NCBI RefSeq assembly: GCF_014287475.1
Contig: NZ_JACOPF010000001.1
Coordinates: forward strand, 62,001 to 126,000
Source: Mediterraneibacter hominis
Lineage (GTDB): Bacteria > Bacillota > Clostridia > Lachnospirales > Lachnospiraceae
Direction: 5' to 3'
DNA length: 64,000 bases
Positions 16,750 through 26,034 of the stretch are shown in pieces. The first letter of the stretch is position 1; each line of letters begins with the position of its first letter. The notes under the pieces were generated by a model. The model made no database searches, was not told where the DNA came from, and saw nothing but the letters and a program-made list of their open reading frames with translations. A program made the position numbers and the translations under genes.

Positions 16750-17859
16750 TTAGACCTCATATACAATATACCGGTATTTCTGGAGGAGCTTGTATGCATT
16801 TTTTGCAGAATCCTCGTCATAAAATTCAATGCGCAGCACCCCTTCTTCAAATTCCCTGTTATGTATGATGCCAATATTTTTGATGCTGATATGATTGCTT
16901 GCCAGTATAGTTGCAATGGTCGCGATTCCTCCCGCCTCATCGATAATATCACAGTACAGGGCGAACTGTTTTTTGATCGGTCCTGCGGATGTATTCGGCA
17001 TGGAATCGCGGTAGTCTCTGGAAGTTTCGAACAAGGAATATAAGTTTTGTTCAGATCCTGCTTCTATCCATTCTTTTGCCTGCTGTAATACGTCGATATA
17101 CTGCTTAAGTATATCCGCTATATTTTTCCCGTTTTTCAGACAGATTTGCTGCCACATTACAGGGGAAGAAGAAGCGATTCTTGTGATGTCCTTAAAACCG
17201 CCGGCAGCGAGCATTTTCATCAGCTCTTCTTTTGTATCCGTGTTTTTTACGAAATTTACAAGACTAGAAGCAATGATATGCGGAAGATGGCTGATAGTTC
17301 CGGTAATCCAGTCATGCTTTTTGTAGTCTAACAAAACAGGAAGCGCTTTTAAAGATTCTACGAAGGTCTGATATGACAGGATCTTTTCCGCTGCCACTTT
17401 TTCAGATGGAGTGAGAATATAGTAGGCATTTTCAATCAGATGTGCTCTGGAGTTGACAAACCCGCTTTTTTCCGAACCTGCCATAGGATGCCCTCCGATA
17501 AAAAATTCTTCCATCCCAAGAGAAATAATCTCCTGGTGAATCGAGGTTTTCACACTGCCGACATCGGTGAGAATACAAGCAGCATCCACATATTTTTTTA
17601 ATTGAGAGAGGTAGGCGGTATTATAGGCAATCGGAGCACACAAAAAGATATAGTCACAGTGTTTAAAATTGTCGTCTATGGAAGAACAGGAGATATGGAT
17701 AGTCCCCTGTGAGACGGCAAAGGCAAGTGTCTCTCTATTTTTGTCAAAGGCAATCAGGGTGCAGTCAGGATAGTATTGCCGTATTGCTTTGGCAATAGAT
17801 CCCCCGATAAGCCCAAGTCCGATAAATCCGATTTTTTTAGGTGTTAAAGATGGTTTCAT
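16750..17859 (-). CDS. tyrA: Prephenate dehydrogenase with C-terminal ACT domain
   Basis: The 369-residue enzyme oxidises prephenate to 4-hydroxyphenylpyruvate for tyrosine synthesis. The N-terminal Rossmann fold shows GFIGLGLIGGSIAKAI. The catalytic-domain segments TDVGSVKT and GGHPMAGSEKSG follow. Residues about 300-369 look like an ACT domain (ILASNHISIKNIGIIHN), expected to mediate tyrosine feedback. It is the first gene of the minus-strand tyrA-aroA pair and is divergent from the EF-G-like gene across a 452-bp gap containing a MITE. Confidence 0.95.
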   Translation of the reverse strand: MKPSLTPKKIGFIGLGLIGGSIAKAIRQYYPDCTLIAFDKNRETLAFAVSQGTIHISCSSIDDNFKHCDYIFLCAPIAYNTAYLSQLKKYVDAACILTDVGSVKTSIHQEIISLGMEEFFIGGHPMAGSEKSGFVNSRAHLIENAYYILTPSEKVAAEKILSYQTFVESLKALPVLLDYKKHDWITGTISHLPHIIASSLVNFVKNTDTKEELMKMLAAGGFKDITRIASSSPVMWQQICLKNGKNIADILKQYIDVLQQAKEWIEAGSEQNLYSLFETSRDYRDSMPNTSAGPIKKQFALYCDIIDEAGGIATIATILASNHISIKNIGIIHNREFEEGVLRIEFYDEDSAKNAYKLLQKYRYIVYEV

Positions 17860-18003
17860 ACGAAAAATCCTTTCCGGTTATATTTATAATTGCATATACA
17901 ATAACTCGTCGAGAGGTATCAACATACCCGGACAAATATAAAAACATTTTATCATTTCACACTGCAAATGTAAAACAGAACATGATTATCAGAAAAACCG
18001 GAC

Positions 18004-18168
18004 GTAACAGTTCAGCCTGCGCCATTCGTAAAACCGCATTGCGTGCTTATCGTGGCTGCCGCCGCCGTTTTACTCATTGATGGGCGCTTAAGCTCATACA
18101 GATGTACGCTCGCAAAAACATGCAGGCATGTTTTATGCTTCCCGCACTCTGTATGGCTGAACTGTTAC
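18004..18168 (+). mobile_element. MITE copy 2 (165 bp)
   Basis: The element starts GTAACAGTTCAGCC and ends GGCTGAACTGTTAC, perfect 14-bp terminal inverted repeats. It is flanked by an exact 8-bp duplication AACCGGAC (17996-18003 and 18169-18176). It has no ORF. Inside are a GTAAAAC/GTTTTAC stem and an AAAACATGC-AG-GCATGTTTT hairpin. It sits in the 452-bp gap between tyrA and the EF-G-like gene. Perfect ends and duplication suggest a recent insertion. Confidence 0.95.
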
Positions 18169-18204
18169 AACCGGACAAATACTTGTTAAAACTTAATAAA
18201 ATAG

Positions 18205-18233
18205 TTGTAATTATTGCAAGGTTTTAGTACAAT
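18205..18233 (+). promoter_or_regulatory. Probable promoter of EF-G-like gene
   Basis: TTGTAA (18205-18210), a 17-bp spacer and TACAAT (18228-18233) lie 37 bp past MITE copy 2, leaving a leader of about 70 nt before the ATG. Confidence 0.6.
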
Positions 18234-18311
18234 ATACACATATAGCATATGTGTGCAGGAGGAACGGAATATCCTGTACATATAGAAAACTACACACAAG
18301 GAGGCAGCAGC

Positions 18312-20387
18312 ATGAAGGTTTACAGAACAGACGAGATTAGAAACGTAGTATTGCTCGGACATGGCGGGAGTGGCAAGACGAGTCTTGTAGAAGCGATGTT
18401 GTATGTATCGGGAGCATCCAGCCGTATGGGAAAGATAGCAGATTCCAATACGACCAGTGATTTTGACAAAGAAGAACAGAAGCGCGGTTTCTCAATCAGC
18501 ACCAGCCTGATCCCAATTGAATGGGAAAAGGCAAAGATTAATATTCTTGATACACCAGGATATTTTGATTTCGTTGGCGAAGTAGAAGAAGCGGTCAGCG
18601 CGGCGGACGCAGCAGTCATCGTTGTATCAGGAAAAGCAGGCGTGCAGGTGGGAACGGAGAAAGCTTGGGAACTGTGTGACAAATATAATCTTCCACGGAT
18701 GATTTACGTGACAGAGATGGATGTAGATGACGCGAGCTTTCGTCAGGTTGTCGAAGATCTGACTGCACGGTACGGAAAGAAGATTGCGCCGCATTTCCAG
18801 CCAATTCGTGAGAATGAGAAGCTGGTTGGCTATATCAATGTCATCAAGAATGCGGGACGTCGTTATACAGGCGTAGGGCAGCGTGAGGAGTGCGAGATTC
18901 CAGATTACTGCCTGCCGAATCTTCAGATATTGAGAGATGCACTTATGGAATCTGTGGCAGAGACAAGTGAAGAATTTATGGAGAGATATTTTAACGGGGA
19001 GGAATTTTCTGTTGAAGAGATTCGCTCTGCAATGCGTACGGAGGTAATGGACGGGGATATTGTTCCGGTAGCCATGGGTTCCAACATTCAGGCACAGGGA
19101 GTGGCAAACCTGCTGTCCGATATTGTAAGGTTTTTCCCGAGTCCGGATAAGCGTACCTGTGCAGGCATCAACCGCACGACAAATGATATTTTTGAAGCAA
19201 ATTACGAGTTCTCGAAGGCGAAGACAGCATATGTGTTTAAAACGATGGTGGATCCATTTATCGGAAAGTATTCCTTTGTGAAGGTGTGCTCCGGAGTACT
19301 CAAAGGGGATGACAACTTATACAACGCAGATACGGACTCGGAAGAAAAGCCGGGAAAACTCTATACAATGTGCGGCAATAAGCCATCGGAGGTATCGGAG
19401 CTGTTTGCGGGCGATATCGGAGCGATTGCAAAACTTACCAATACTCGTACAGGAGATACGCTATCTGCAAAGGGGACGCCGGTATCCTATGCTAAGACAG
19501 ACTTTTCTGTGCCGTATACATATATGAGATACCGCGTAAAGAATAAAGGGGATGAGGACAAAGTTTCGCAGGCGCTTGCCAAAATGACGGCAGAGGATGT
19601 GACACTAAGAGCAGTCAATGACAGTGAAAATAGACAGACGCTGCTCTATGGAATGGGGGATCAGCATCTGGAGATCGCCGCAAGTAAGTTAGCTGCCAGA
19701 TATAAAGTAGAAATTACCCTGGAGACGCCTAAGGTAGCATTTAGAGAAACAATACGGAAAAAATCTGATGTAGATATGAAATATAAAAAACAGACTGGCG
19801 GACATGGACAGTATGGACATGTAAAGATGAAATTTGAGCCCTCTGGAGATTTGGAAAAACCGTTTGTATTTGAAGAATGTGTAGTTGGAGGAGCAGTTCC
19901 GAAGAACTATTTCCCGGCGGTGGAAAAGGGACTTCAAGATTCTGTACAAAAAGGCCCCCTCGCCGGATATCCAGTAGTGGGAGTAAAGGCAATTTTGTAC
20001 GATGGTTCTTATCATCCGGTGGATTCTTCGGAAATGGCATTTAAGACAGCGACAAGCCAGGCATTTAAGAAGGGATTTATGGAAGCGGGGCCGGTGCTGA
20101 TGGAACCAATCGCATCCTTGAAGGTTACGGTGCCAGATGATTACACAGGAGATGTAATGGGGGATTTGAATAAGCGCCGCGGACGTGTGCTGGGCATGAA
20201 TCCAGTTGCGGGAGGAAAGCAGGTGATTGAGGCAGATATTCCAATGACAGGACTGTTTGGATACTGTACAACACTTCGCTCTATGACTGGAGGAAGAGGA
20301 ACATATGAATATGCCTTTGCGAGATACGAGCAGGCACCGTCAGATGTACAGGAAAAAGAAATAGCAGCGCGGGCAGCAGAGGAGTAG
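18312..20387 (+). CDS. EF-G-like translational GTPase (EF-G2 type paralogue)
   Basis: The 691-residue protein has the EF-G domain layout: GTP-binding domain, domain II, then EF-G domains III-V ending in GGRGTYEYAFARYE. Its G motifs differ from canonical EF-G. G1 is GHGGSGKTS (16-24), G3 is DTPGYFDF (80-87), and the G4 position reads TEMD (134-137) rather than NKxD. It groups with the EF-G2-like paralogues, whose role is not settled; it is probably not the main translocase. The start has AAGGAGGCAGC upstream; an in-frame ATG at 18249 lacks one. A single-gene transcript seems likely. Confidence 0.88.
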   Translation: MKVYRTDEIRNVVLLGHGGSGKTSLVEAMLYVSGASSRMGKIADSNTTSDFDKEEQKRGFSISTSLIPIEWEKAKINILDTPGYFDFVGEVEEAVSAADAAVIVVSGKAGVQVGTEKAWELCDKYNLPRMIYVTEMDVDDASFRQVVEDLTARYGKKIAPHFQPIRENEKLVGYINVIKNAGRRYTGVGQREECEIPDYCLPNLQILRDALMESVAETSEEFMERYFNGEEFSVEEIRSAMRTEVMDGDIVPVAMGSNIQAQGVANLLSDIVRFFPSPDKRTCAGINRTTNDIFEANYEFSKAKTAYVFKTMVDPFIGKYSFVKVCSGVLKGDDNLYNADTDSEEKPGKLYTMCGNKPSEVSELFAGDIGAIAKLTNTRTGDTLSAKGTPVSYAKTDFSVPYTYMRYRVKNKGDEDKVSQALAKMTAEDVTLRAVNDSENRQTLLYGMGDQHLEIAASKLAARYKVEITLETPKVAFRETIRKKSDVDMKYKKQTGGHGQYGHVKMKFEPSGDLEKPFVFEECVVGGAVPKNYFPAVEKGLQDSVQKGPLAGYPVVGVKAILYDGSYHPVDSSEMAFKTATSQAFKKGFMEAGPVLMEPIASLKVTVPDDYTGDVMGDLNKRRGRVLGMNPVAGGKQVIEADIPMTGLFGYCTTLRSMTGGRGTYEYAFARYEQAPSDVQEKEIAARAAEE

Positions 20388-20407
20388 AAGAAAGGAAAAA
20401 GAGTGCG

Positions 20408-20439
20408 GGAGGCCGGACATTGCCGGTCTCCTGTTTTTT
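20408..20439 (+). terminator. Terminator after EF-G-like gene
   Basis: GGAGGCCGG (20408-20416) pairs with CCGGTCTCC (one G-U), followed by TTTTTT at 20434-20439. Confidence 0.85.
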
Positions 20440-20474
20440 CTGCCGGGAGGTGTGCAAAGAAAGTGCTAAAAGCA

Positions 20475-20503
20475 TTGTAGTTTATGCATAAAAGTGCTAT
20501 AAT
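20475..20503 (+). promoter_or_regulatory. Probable promoter of trkA-trkH
   Basis: TTGTAG (20475-20480), a 17-bp spacer and a perfect TATAAT (20498-20503) lie 54 bp before the trkA start. Confidence 0.7.
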
Positions 20504-20556
20504 TTTTCTGCCGTTGACAAAAAGGCAAAACGAGAAGGAAAATTGAGGAAAAACAA

Positions 20557-21915
20557 ATGAAAATTGTGATTATCGGAGATGGCAAGGTGGGGTATAAGCT
20601 TGCACGTGCACTTTACGCCGAACAGTACGACATTGTTATGATTGACAGCAATGAAAAGAAACTCAAGGCGGCAATTGATCGTCTTGACATTTTCTGTGTG
20701 ACTGGTGATGGAGGAAGTGTTGCTATCCAGAAGGAGGCAGATGTTCCGCATGCTGATTTAGTCATTGCATGTACTTCTACGGACGAATGTAACATGTTAA
20801 GCTGTCTGATTGCGCGGCGCCTTGGGGCGAAGCATACGATTGCGCGAGTCAGAAACCCGATGTATTACCAGCAGATTGATATTCTGAAAGAAGACTTACA
20901 TTTGAGCATGGTGGTTAACCCAGAATTGATTATGGCAGGAGAGATTTCCAGGCTTCTGCTTTTCCCAGATGCAAGTAAAATAGAGACGTTTGTAAAAGGG
21001 AGGGTAGAGCTTATAGAGTATGTACTGACGAAGAGAAGTCCGCTGGTGGGTATGGCATTGTCCGGTATGTACACGAAGCTTCAAATCAAGGTGCTTGTAT
21101 GCGCAGTAGAAAGAGCAGGGGAAGTTCTTATTCCGTCAGGTGATTACATATTGGAGGAAGGAGATCGGATTCATATCGCTGCATCGCACAAAGAGATAGA
21201 ACACTTCTTTAAGCTTGCAGGCTGCCATAAGGAAAAGATCAATAAAGTCATTATCTGCGGCGGCGGAAGGGTAAGTTATTATCTCGCTACACAGCTGCTC
21301 GCGATCGGGATGCAAGTGAAGATTATTGAGAAGATAGAGGAGAAGTGCGAAACCTTAAGCGAAATGCTTCCAAAGGCAACGATAATCAACGGAGATGCTT
21401 CGGATCACGACTTACTGATTGAAGAGGGGATCGAGGAAGCAGATGCCTTTATCGCATTAACCGGAATGGACGAAGAAAATATTATTATGTCTCTTTTTGC
21501 AAAAGGGCAGAAGGTAGATAAAATTATCGTTAAGGTGAATGAGGACCGGAGAGCGAAAATGATAGAGGATTTCGGGCTGGACAGTGTTGTGTCTGCTAAG
21601 ACAGTGACAGCAGATGCGATATTAAGTTATGTAAGGGCGCGGAAAAACTCTCAAGGAAGTACAAATGTAGAAACACTCTATCAGCTAGTAGACGGCAAGG
21701 TGGAAGCACTGGAGTTTATTGTAAAATCAAAGACGGAGTATACGGGTGTGCCGCTGAAAGAACTATCACTGAAATCCAATAATCTGATTGCATGTATTGC
21801 ACGAAAGCGCAGGATTATCATTCCGAATGGAGACGACTGTATCCAGGCAGGAGACAGCGTGATTGTGGTTACAATGGAAAAACAGATTCAGGATATTCGG
21901 GATATTTTGATGTAG
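20557..21915 (+). CDS. trkA: Trk potassium uptake regulatory subunit TrkA
   Basis: The 452-residue cytoplasmic protein has two tandem RCK units. Each has an NAD-binding Rossmann fold (GDGKVGYKLARAL near residue 7; CGGGRVSYYLATQL near 231) followed by a TrkA-C domain. It gates the TrkH channel in response to nucleotides. Length fits two-unit TrkA. It is followed by trkH 10 nt later and preceded by a good promoter. Confidence 0.95.
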   Translation: MKIVIIGDGKVGYKLARALYAEQYDIVMIDSNEKKLKAAIDRLDIFCVTGDGGSVAIQKEADVPHADLVIACTSTDECNMLSCLIARRLGAKHTIARVRNPMYYQQIDILKEDLHLSMVVNPELIMAGEISRLLLFPDASKIETFVKGRVELIEYVLTKRSPLVGMALSGMYTKLQIKVLVCAVERAGEVLIPSGDYILEEGDRIHIAASHKEIEHFFKLAGCHKEKINKVIICGGGRVSYYLATQLLAIGMQVKIIEKIEEKCETLSEMLPKATIINGDASDHDLLIEEGIEEADAFIALTGMDEENIIMSLFAKGQKVDKIIVKVNEDRRAKMIEDFGLDSVVSAKTVTADAILSYVRARKNSQGSTNVETLYQLVDGKVEALEFIVKSKTEYTGVPLKELSLKSNNLIACIARKRRIIIPNGDDCIQAGDSVIVVTMEKQIQDIRDILM

Positions 21916-21925
21916 GTGCGAGCAC

Positions 21926-23371
21926 ATGAACAGAAGGATGATACTATATATTTTAGGGAAAATGCTGGGAGTGGAGGGCGTTGTACTCTTACTTCCTGCA
22001 CTGGTTTCTTTCCTATATGGAGAGGAAAGCGGTCTGTCTTTTTTGATTGTCAGTGTGATCTTAGGAATTTTATTTCTTATTTTTGGGAAAAAACCACCGG
22101 AAGGAAAGACGATATATGGTAAAGAAGGATTTGTGATCGTAGGAATTGCCTGGATACTCTGGTCTTTGTTCGGTGCTTTGCCGTTTTTTCTGTCCGGAAG
22201 TATTCCAAATTATCTGGACGCATTTTTCGAAACAGTTTCGGGGTTTACAACAACGGGCTCGACGATACTCACAGACATTGAAATACTGCCGAAAGGAATT
22301 TCTTTTTGGCGGAGTCTAACTCACTGGATAGGTGGTATGGGCGTGCTCGTGTTTGTAATGATGCTGACATCTCTGGAAGATGATCATTCTATGCATTTGA
22401 TGCGTGCAGAAGTCCCAGGACCAGAAGCGGACAAGCTGGTGCCCAGGGCGCGGCATTCGGCGAAAATATTATACGAAATGTATTTTGTCTTAACCGCGGC
22501 AGAGGTGATTTTGCTTATGTTTGGAGGCATGAGTTTTTATGATGCTCTGCTGCATGCTTTTAGTACCGCAGGTACAGGAGGCTTTTCAAACAGAAATGCA
22601 AGTGTAGCGTATTATGATAGTGCCTATATCGATGGGGTTATCACGATATTTATGATTTTATTTGGAGTGAATTTCAATTTGTATTTCCTAATTCGCCTGA
22701 AAAAATGGAAGAGTGCTCTGAAAAATGAGGAGCTTAAGGCGTATCTGGGAATCATTGGGGTTTCCATTGTGATAATTACGGTAAATATTCTTCACATTTA
22801 TGGAAATGTGGCTCAGGCATTTCGTTACGCGTCGTTCCAGGTCGCCTCTATTATTACGACCACAGGATTTTGTACTGCAAATTATGATGTGTGGCCGGAG
22901 CTGTCGAAGACGCTGCTGCTGGCACTGATGGTAATTGGAGCGTGTGCGGGTAGTACAGGAGGTGGAATCAAGGTTTCAAGACTTTTGATACTCGTCAAGA
23001 CAGTACGGCAGGAAATAAGGCGGATTCTACATCCAAAGTCTGTGACTGTAGTGCGGGTGAATGGGAAAAAAATTGGACGGGATACGATGCAGGGCGTATA
23101 TATTTATTTTATCTCTTATATACTGATCCTAATAGTATCGGTACTGATTGTATCCATTGATAATTTTGATTTTGCTACATCATTCAGCGGAGTGCTGACA
23201 ACTATCAACAATGTAGGGCCGGGAATATCCCAGGTAGGACCGATAGAAAACTTTTATTCGTTTTCTCCAGTGTCTAAGATTGTATTCTGTATAGATATGC
23301 TGGTAGGACGCCTGGAGGTAATTCCATACCTGCTTATTTTCTCCCCGGATTTGTGGAGAAGAAAATTTTAA
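21926..23371 (+). CDS. trkH: Trk-type potassium channel subunit TrkH
   Basis: The 481-residue membrane protein is the pore subunit of the Trk potassium system. Repeated selectivity-filter-like segments (TVSGFTTTGSTIL, STAGTGGFS, ITTTGFCTANYD, TINNVGPG) are visible at the expected intervals between hydrophobic helices. A glycine-rich GACAGSTGGGIKVSR segment matches the gating-loop region. It is co-transcribed with trkA. The downstream unknown membrane protein gene starts about 60 nt later and may belong to the same transcript. Confidence 0.95.
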   Translation: MNRRMILYILGKMLGVEGVVLLLPALVSFLYGEESGLSFLIVSVILGILFLIFGKKPPEGKTIYGKEGFVIVGIAWILWSLFGALPFFLSGSIPNYLDAFFETVSGFTTTGSTILTDIEILPKGISFWRSLTHWIGGMGVLVFVMMLTSLEDDHSMHLMRAEVPGPEADKLVPRARHSAKILYEMYFVLTAAEVILLMFGGMSFYDALLHAFSTAGTGGFSNRNASVAYYDSAYIDGVITIFMILFGVNFNLYFLIRLKKWKSALKNEELKAYLGIIGVSIVIITVNILHIYGNVAQAFRYASFQVASIITTTGFCTANYDVWPELSKTLLLALMVIGACAGSTGGGIKVSRLLILVKTVRQEIRRILHPKSVTVVRVNGKKIGRDTMQGVYIYFISYILILIVSVLIVSIDNFDFATSFSGVLTTINNVGPGISQVGPIENFYSFSPVSKIVFCIDMLVGRLEVIPYLLIFSPDLWRRKF

Positions 23372-23384
23372 TGTATTTAAGGAA

Positions 23385-23420
23385 ATGAAAGAGCGAAAAG
23401 TATCAATTTTCGCGTTTCAT
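23385..23420 (+). other. Hairpin in trkH-23433 intergenic leader
   Basis: GCGAAAA (23393-23399) pairs with TTTTCGC (23407-23413), with weaker outer pairing from ATG(A)AA to TTCAT. The hairpin ends 5 nt before the AGGAGG ribosome site of the next gene and has no U-run. It could affect mRNA stability or translation of the downstream gene. Confidence 0.45.
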
Positions 23421-23432
23421 TTAGGAGGAAAA

Positions 23433-25106
23433 ATGAAGAATGTAAAAACAAAGATTATGGCAGTGATTGCAGTAGTGCTTTTACTGGGAGTTTATTATTA
23501 TGTGGCGTTGCCTGCAATTAATATTCACTCGACAGAGTTTTGGATATTTCTTATCATTTTGATTGTACTTGTGGCAGCATATTATGTAAAAAGGAAAGGG
23601 TTTAGCAGATATGAGTTAAAAACTTCCAAAGGCTTGAAGGCGATTCTGGGCGTGCTTGCGGCAGTTGTGATTGTATATCTCGTAGGAACGCTTCTGTCCT
23701 CTCCTATAGTGAATGCAAAAAAATATCAGAAATTAATGACGGTGGAAAATGGAGAATTTTCGAAAGATATTGAAGAACTCTCCTTCGATCAGATCCCGCT
23801 TCTGGACAGAGATTCCGCGGCGATTCTGGGAAACAGAAAGATGGGGAGCATGGTAGATATGGTGTCCCAGTTTGAAGTGGATGACTTATACAGTCAAATC
23901 AACTATAAGGATCAGCCGGTGCGTGTATCTCCTCTGAAATATGCGAATATTATTAAATGGCTGACAAACCAAAGTGAAGGAATTCCTGCATATATTAAAA
24001 TTGATATGGCAACGCAGAATACGGAGCTGGTAAAACTGGATGATGGAATGAAATATACAGAGAGCGATCACTTCAATCGGAATATATACCGGCATTTGCG
24101 CTTTAAATATCCGACGTACATTTTTAATGACCTAAGTTTTGAGATTGATGATAACGGTGTACCATACTGGATATGTCCGGTTAAGAAGTTCAATATCGGA
24201 TTGTTCGGAGGAGAGACGATCGGAAGAGTCGTTTTGTGCAATGCGATTACAGGTGAAACAAAGGATTACAGCATAGATAATGCACCAGAGTGGATTGACC
24301 GTGCGTATTCCGCAGATTTGCTTGTAGAGCTGTATGATTACTATGGAACGTTGAAACATGGATTTTTCAACAGCGTGCTTGGGCAAAAGGATTGTCTGCA
24401 TACAACGGACGGGTATAATTATCTTGCAATTGATGATGATGTCTGGGTATATACAGGAGTGACGTCTATTACAGGGGATCAGTCTAATGTAGGATTTGTG
24501 CTGATGAATCAGCGTACAATGGAGACAAAGTTCTATGAAGTGGAAGGTGCGACGGAGGCTTCAGCGATGTCGTCGGCGGAAGGACAGGTACAGAACCTGA
24601 AATATAAAGCAGCTTTTCCATTGCTTTTAAATATCTCTGGTGAACCGACGTATTTTATTGCTCTCAAAGATGATGCAGGACTGGTAAAAAAATATGCGAT
24701 GGTCAATGTACAGAAATATCAGATAGTGGCGATTGGAGATACAGTGAGTGAGTGCGAGGAAAATTATACGACACTTATGTATGAGAACGGTATCAAACAG
24801 GTGGAAGAGGATACAAGAGATATACTGACTCTATCTGGGAAGATTACCAAGATTGCACAGAGTGTCATAGATGGAAACTCTCATTATTACATTATGCTGG
24901 AAGGCTCAGACGAGATTTTCGACATACCGGTAGTAGACTTTATTGATATTATTAAATTTAATGTCGGCGATGAGGTGACAGTGGAATACAAAGAAGGAGA
25001 GACAAGCAATACTGTGCTTTCCCTGAACGGCAAAGAGGCAAATATACAGGATTCTAAGAAAAAAGAGACAGAAGAAGACGCGAATGGAGAGCCTGTAGAA
25101 GAATAA
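23433..25106 (+). CDS. Membrane protein of unknown function downstream of trkAH
   Basis: The 557-residue protein has three N-terminal membrane segments (about residues 8-25, 33-52 and 66-86). A large extracytoplasmic part follows, with many aromatic and acidic residues, and an acidic Glu-rich tail. I do not recognise a named family. The ATG at 23433 is preferred because TTAGGAGGAAAA precedes it; the earlier in-frame ATG at 23385 lies in a hairpin. It directly follows trkAH, so a link with potassium transport or osmotic response is possible but unproven. A terminator follows at 25144. Confidence 0.8.
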   Translation: MKNVKTKIMAVIAVVLLLGVYYYVALPAINIHSTEFWIFLIILIVLVAAYYVKRKGFSRYELKTSKGLKAILGVLAAVVIVYLVGTLLSSPIVNAKKYQKLMTVENGEFSKDIEELSFDQIPLLDRDSAAILGNRKMGSMVDMVSQFEVDDLYSQINYKDQPVRVSPLKYANIIKWLTNQSEGIPAYIKIDMATQNTELVKLDDGMKYTESDHFNRNIYRHLRFKYPTYIFNDLSFEIDDNGVPYWICPVKKFNIGLFGGETIGRVVLCNAITGETKDYSIDNAPEWIDRAYSADLLVELYDYYGTLKHGFFNSVLGQKDCLHTTDGYNYLAIDDDVWVYTGVTSITGDQSNVGFVLMNQRTMETKFYEVEGATEASAMSSAEGQVQNLKYKAAFPLLLNISGEPTYFIALKDDAGLVKKYAMVNVQKYQIVAIGDTVSECEENYTTLMYENGIKQVEEDTRDILTLSGKITKIAQSVIDGNSHYYIMLEGSDEIFDIPVVDFIDIIKFNVGDEVTVEYKEGETSNTVLSLNGKEANIQDSKKKETEEDANGEPVEE

Positions 25107-25143
25107 AAGGAAGAATAAAAAGAACAGAGAAAAGGAAAACAAA

Positions 25144-25183
25144 AAGGAGCTGTGCGCTGATTTTGATTGGTGCGCAGCTCCTT
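25144..25183. terminator. Bidirectional terminator between converging genes
   Basis: AAGGAGCTG (25144-25152) pairs with CAGCTCCTT (25175-25183), extended inward by five pairs including two G-U. It separates the unknown membrane protein gene from the converging P-loop gene. Confidence 0.75.
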
Positions 25184-25206
25184 AATTTGTGAAAATAAAG
25201 ATGTTA

Positions 25207-25629
25207 TTAATTTAATACATTGTAATCAGGAGAATTTATTTCTGGAATCTCATTCTTATCTGCACTGATACTCAGATAAAATTCGATATTATTTTCGTTG
25301 GAGATTTTATGCAGCTTCTGAAGAAAAGCAGGCAGACTTTCTAATGTAATATTTGCCTGTTTAAGAACACTGTCAATGAAAATTGCTTCGATATCGTGGT
25401 TGCCGGCTACCATACCGTACAGGAACCCTACAAACTCTTCCAGAGTTAGAATGTCTTTATAATCTGCCATACGGATTGCACGTATATTAAAATCTACGGT
25501 GTAAGTATCTTTATGGCTTTTTTTAATTAAAACTACGTTTCCATTGGATGTTTTTACCTTTTCATTAGCAAGGTCTATCATTTGTTGTGTTTTTCCGCTG
25601 CCTCTTGGGCCTGTTATTAAATTTACCAT
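25207..25629 (-). CDS. Small P-loop ATP-binding protein
   Basis: The 140-residue protein starts with a Walker A motif, MVNLITGPRGSGKTQQMIDL, and has a probable Walker B strand AIFIDSVLKQ. It is small for an ATPase and no other domain is seen. The ATG at 25629 has AAGGAGAG upstream, better than the longer 154-residue reading. Its function is unknown; a nucleotide-binding regulatory role or thymidine-kinase-like fold are both possible. It is the left member of a divergent pair with the DUF3793 gene. Confidence 0.75.
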   Translation of the reverse strand: MVNLITGPRGSGKTQQMIDLANEKVKTSNGNVVLIKKSHKDTYTVDFNIRAIRMADYKDILTLEEFVGFLYGMVAGNHDIEAIFIDSVLKQANITLESLPAFLQKLHKISNENNIEFYLSISADKNEIPEINSPDYNVLN

Positions 25630-25750
25630 GGCGAATCTCTCCTTTATGTATGTATTTTTGAGACTTTTCACCTCTCAAATATCTTATGTTTATTATACAC
25701 TAAAGCAGTACATGGAACAACTAAAAAAAGGATAAAATAAACAAAAAATA

Positions 25751-25915
25751 GTAACAGTTCAGCCCGCGCCATTCGTAAAACCGCACTGCGTGCTTATCTT
25801 GGCTGCCGCTACCGTTTTACTCATTGATGGGCGCTTAAGCTCATACAGATGTACGCTCGCAAAAACATGCAGGCATGTTTTATGCTTCCCGCACACTGTA
25901 TGGCTGAACTGTTAC
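25751..25915 (+). mobile_element. MITE copy 3 (165 bp)
   Basis: The ends are the perfect 14-bp inverted repeats GTAACAGTTCAGCC and GGCTGAACTGTTAC. Flanks are AAAAAATA (25743-25750) and AGAAAATA (25916-25923), an 8-bp duplication with one mismatch. It lies in the 405-bp gap between the P-loop gene and the DUF3793 gene, just upstream of a Fur-type promoter. Confidence 0.94.
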
Positions 25916-25963
25916 AGAAAATAAGAGGAGAAATGTAATGAGAAAAGTTCTCAAAAACATATG

Positions 25964-26017
25964 TTGAAAAGGAATCTGATACGTGATAACATGAAATAAA
26001 TTGAAAATCATTCTCAA
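25964..26017 (+). promoter_or_regulatory. Promoter with Fur-box-like operator
   Basis: TTGAAA (25964-25969), a 17-bp spacer and TAACAT (25987-25992) form a promoter. Just downstream is TTGAAAAT-C-ATTCTCAA (26001-26017), an 8-1-8 dyad with seven of eight arm pairs, resembling a Fur box. A repressor bound there would block initiation. It precedes DUF3793, flavodoxin and ZIP genes, which fits iron control. Confidence 0.72.
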
Positions 26018-26034
26018 TATAGGGGAGGGAATTT

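Noticed and set aside
18312..20387. Tet(M)-type ribosomal protection protein
   Set aside because: The overall layout and C-terminus fit an EF-G2-like paralogue better, and nothing suggests tetracycline-linked mobility or leader peptides.
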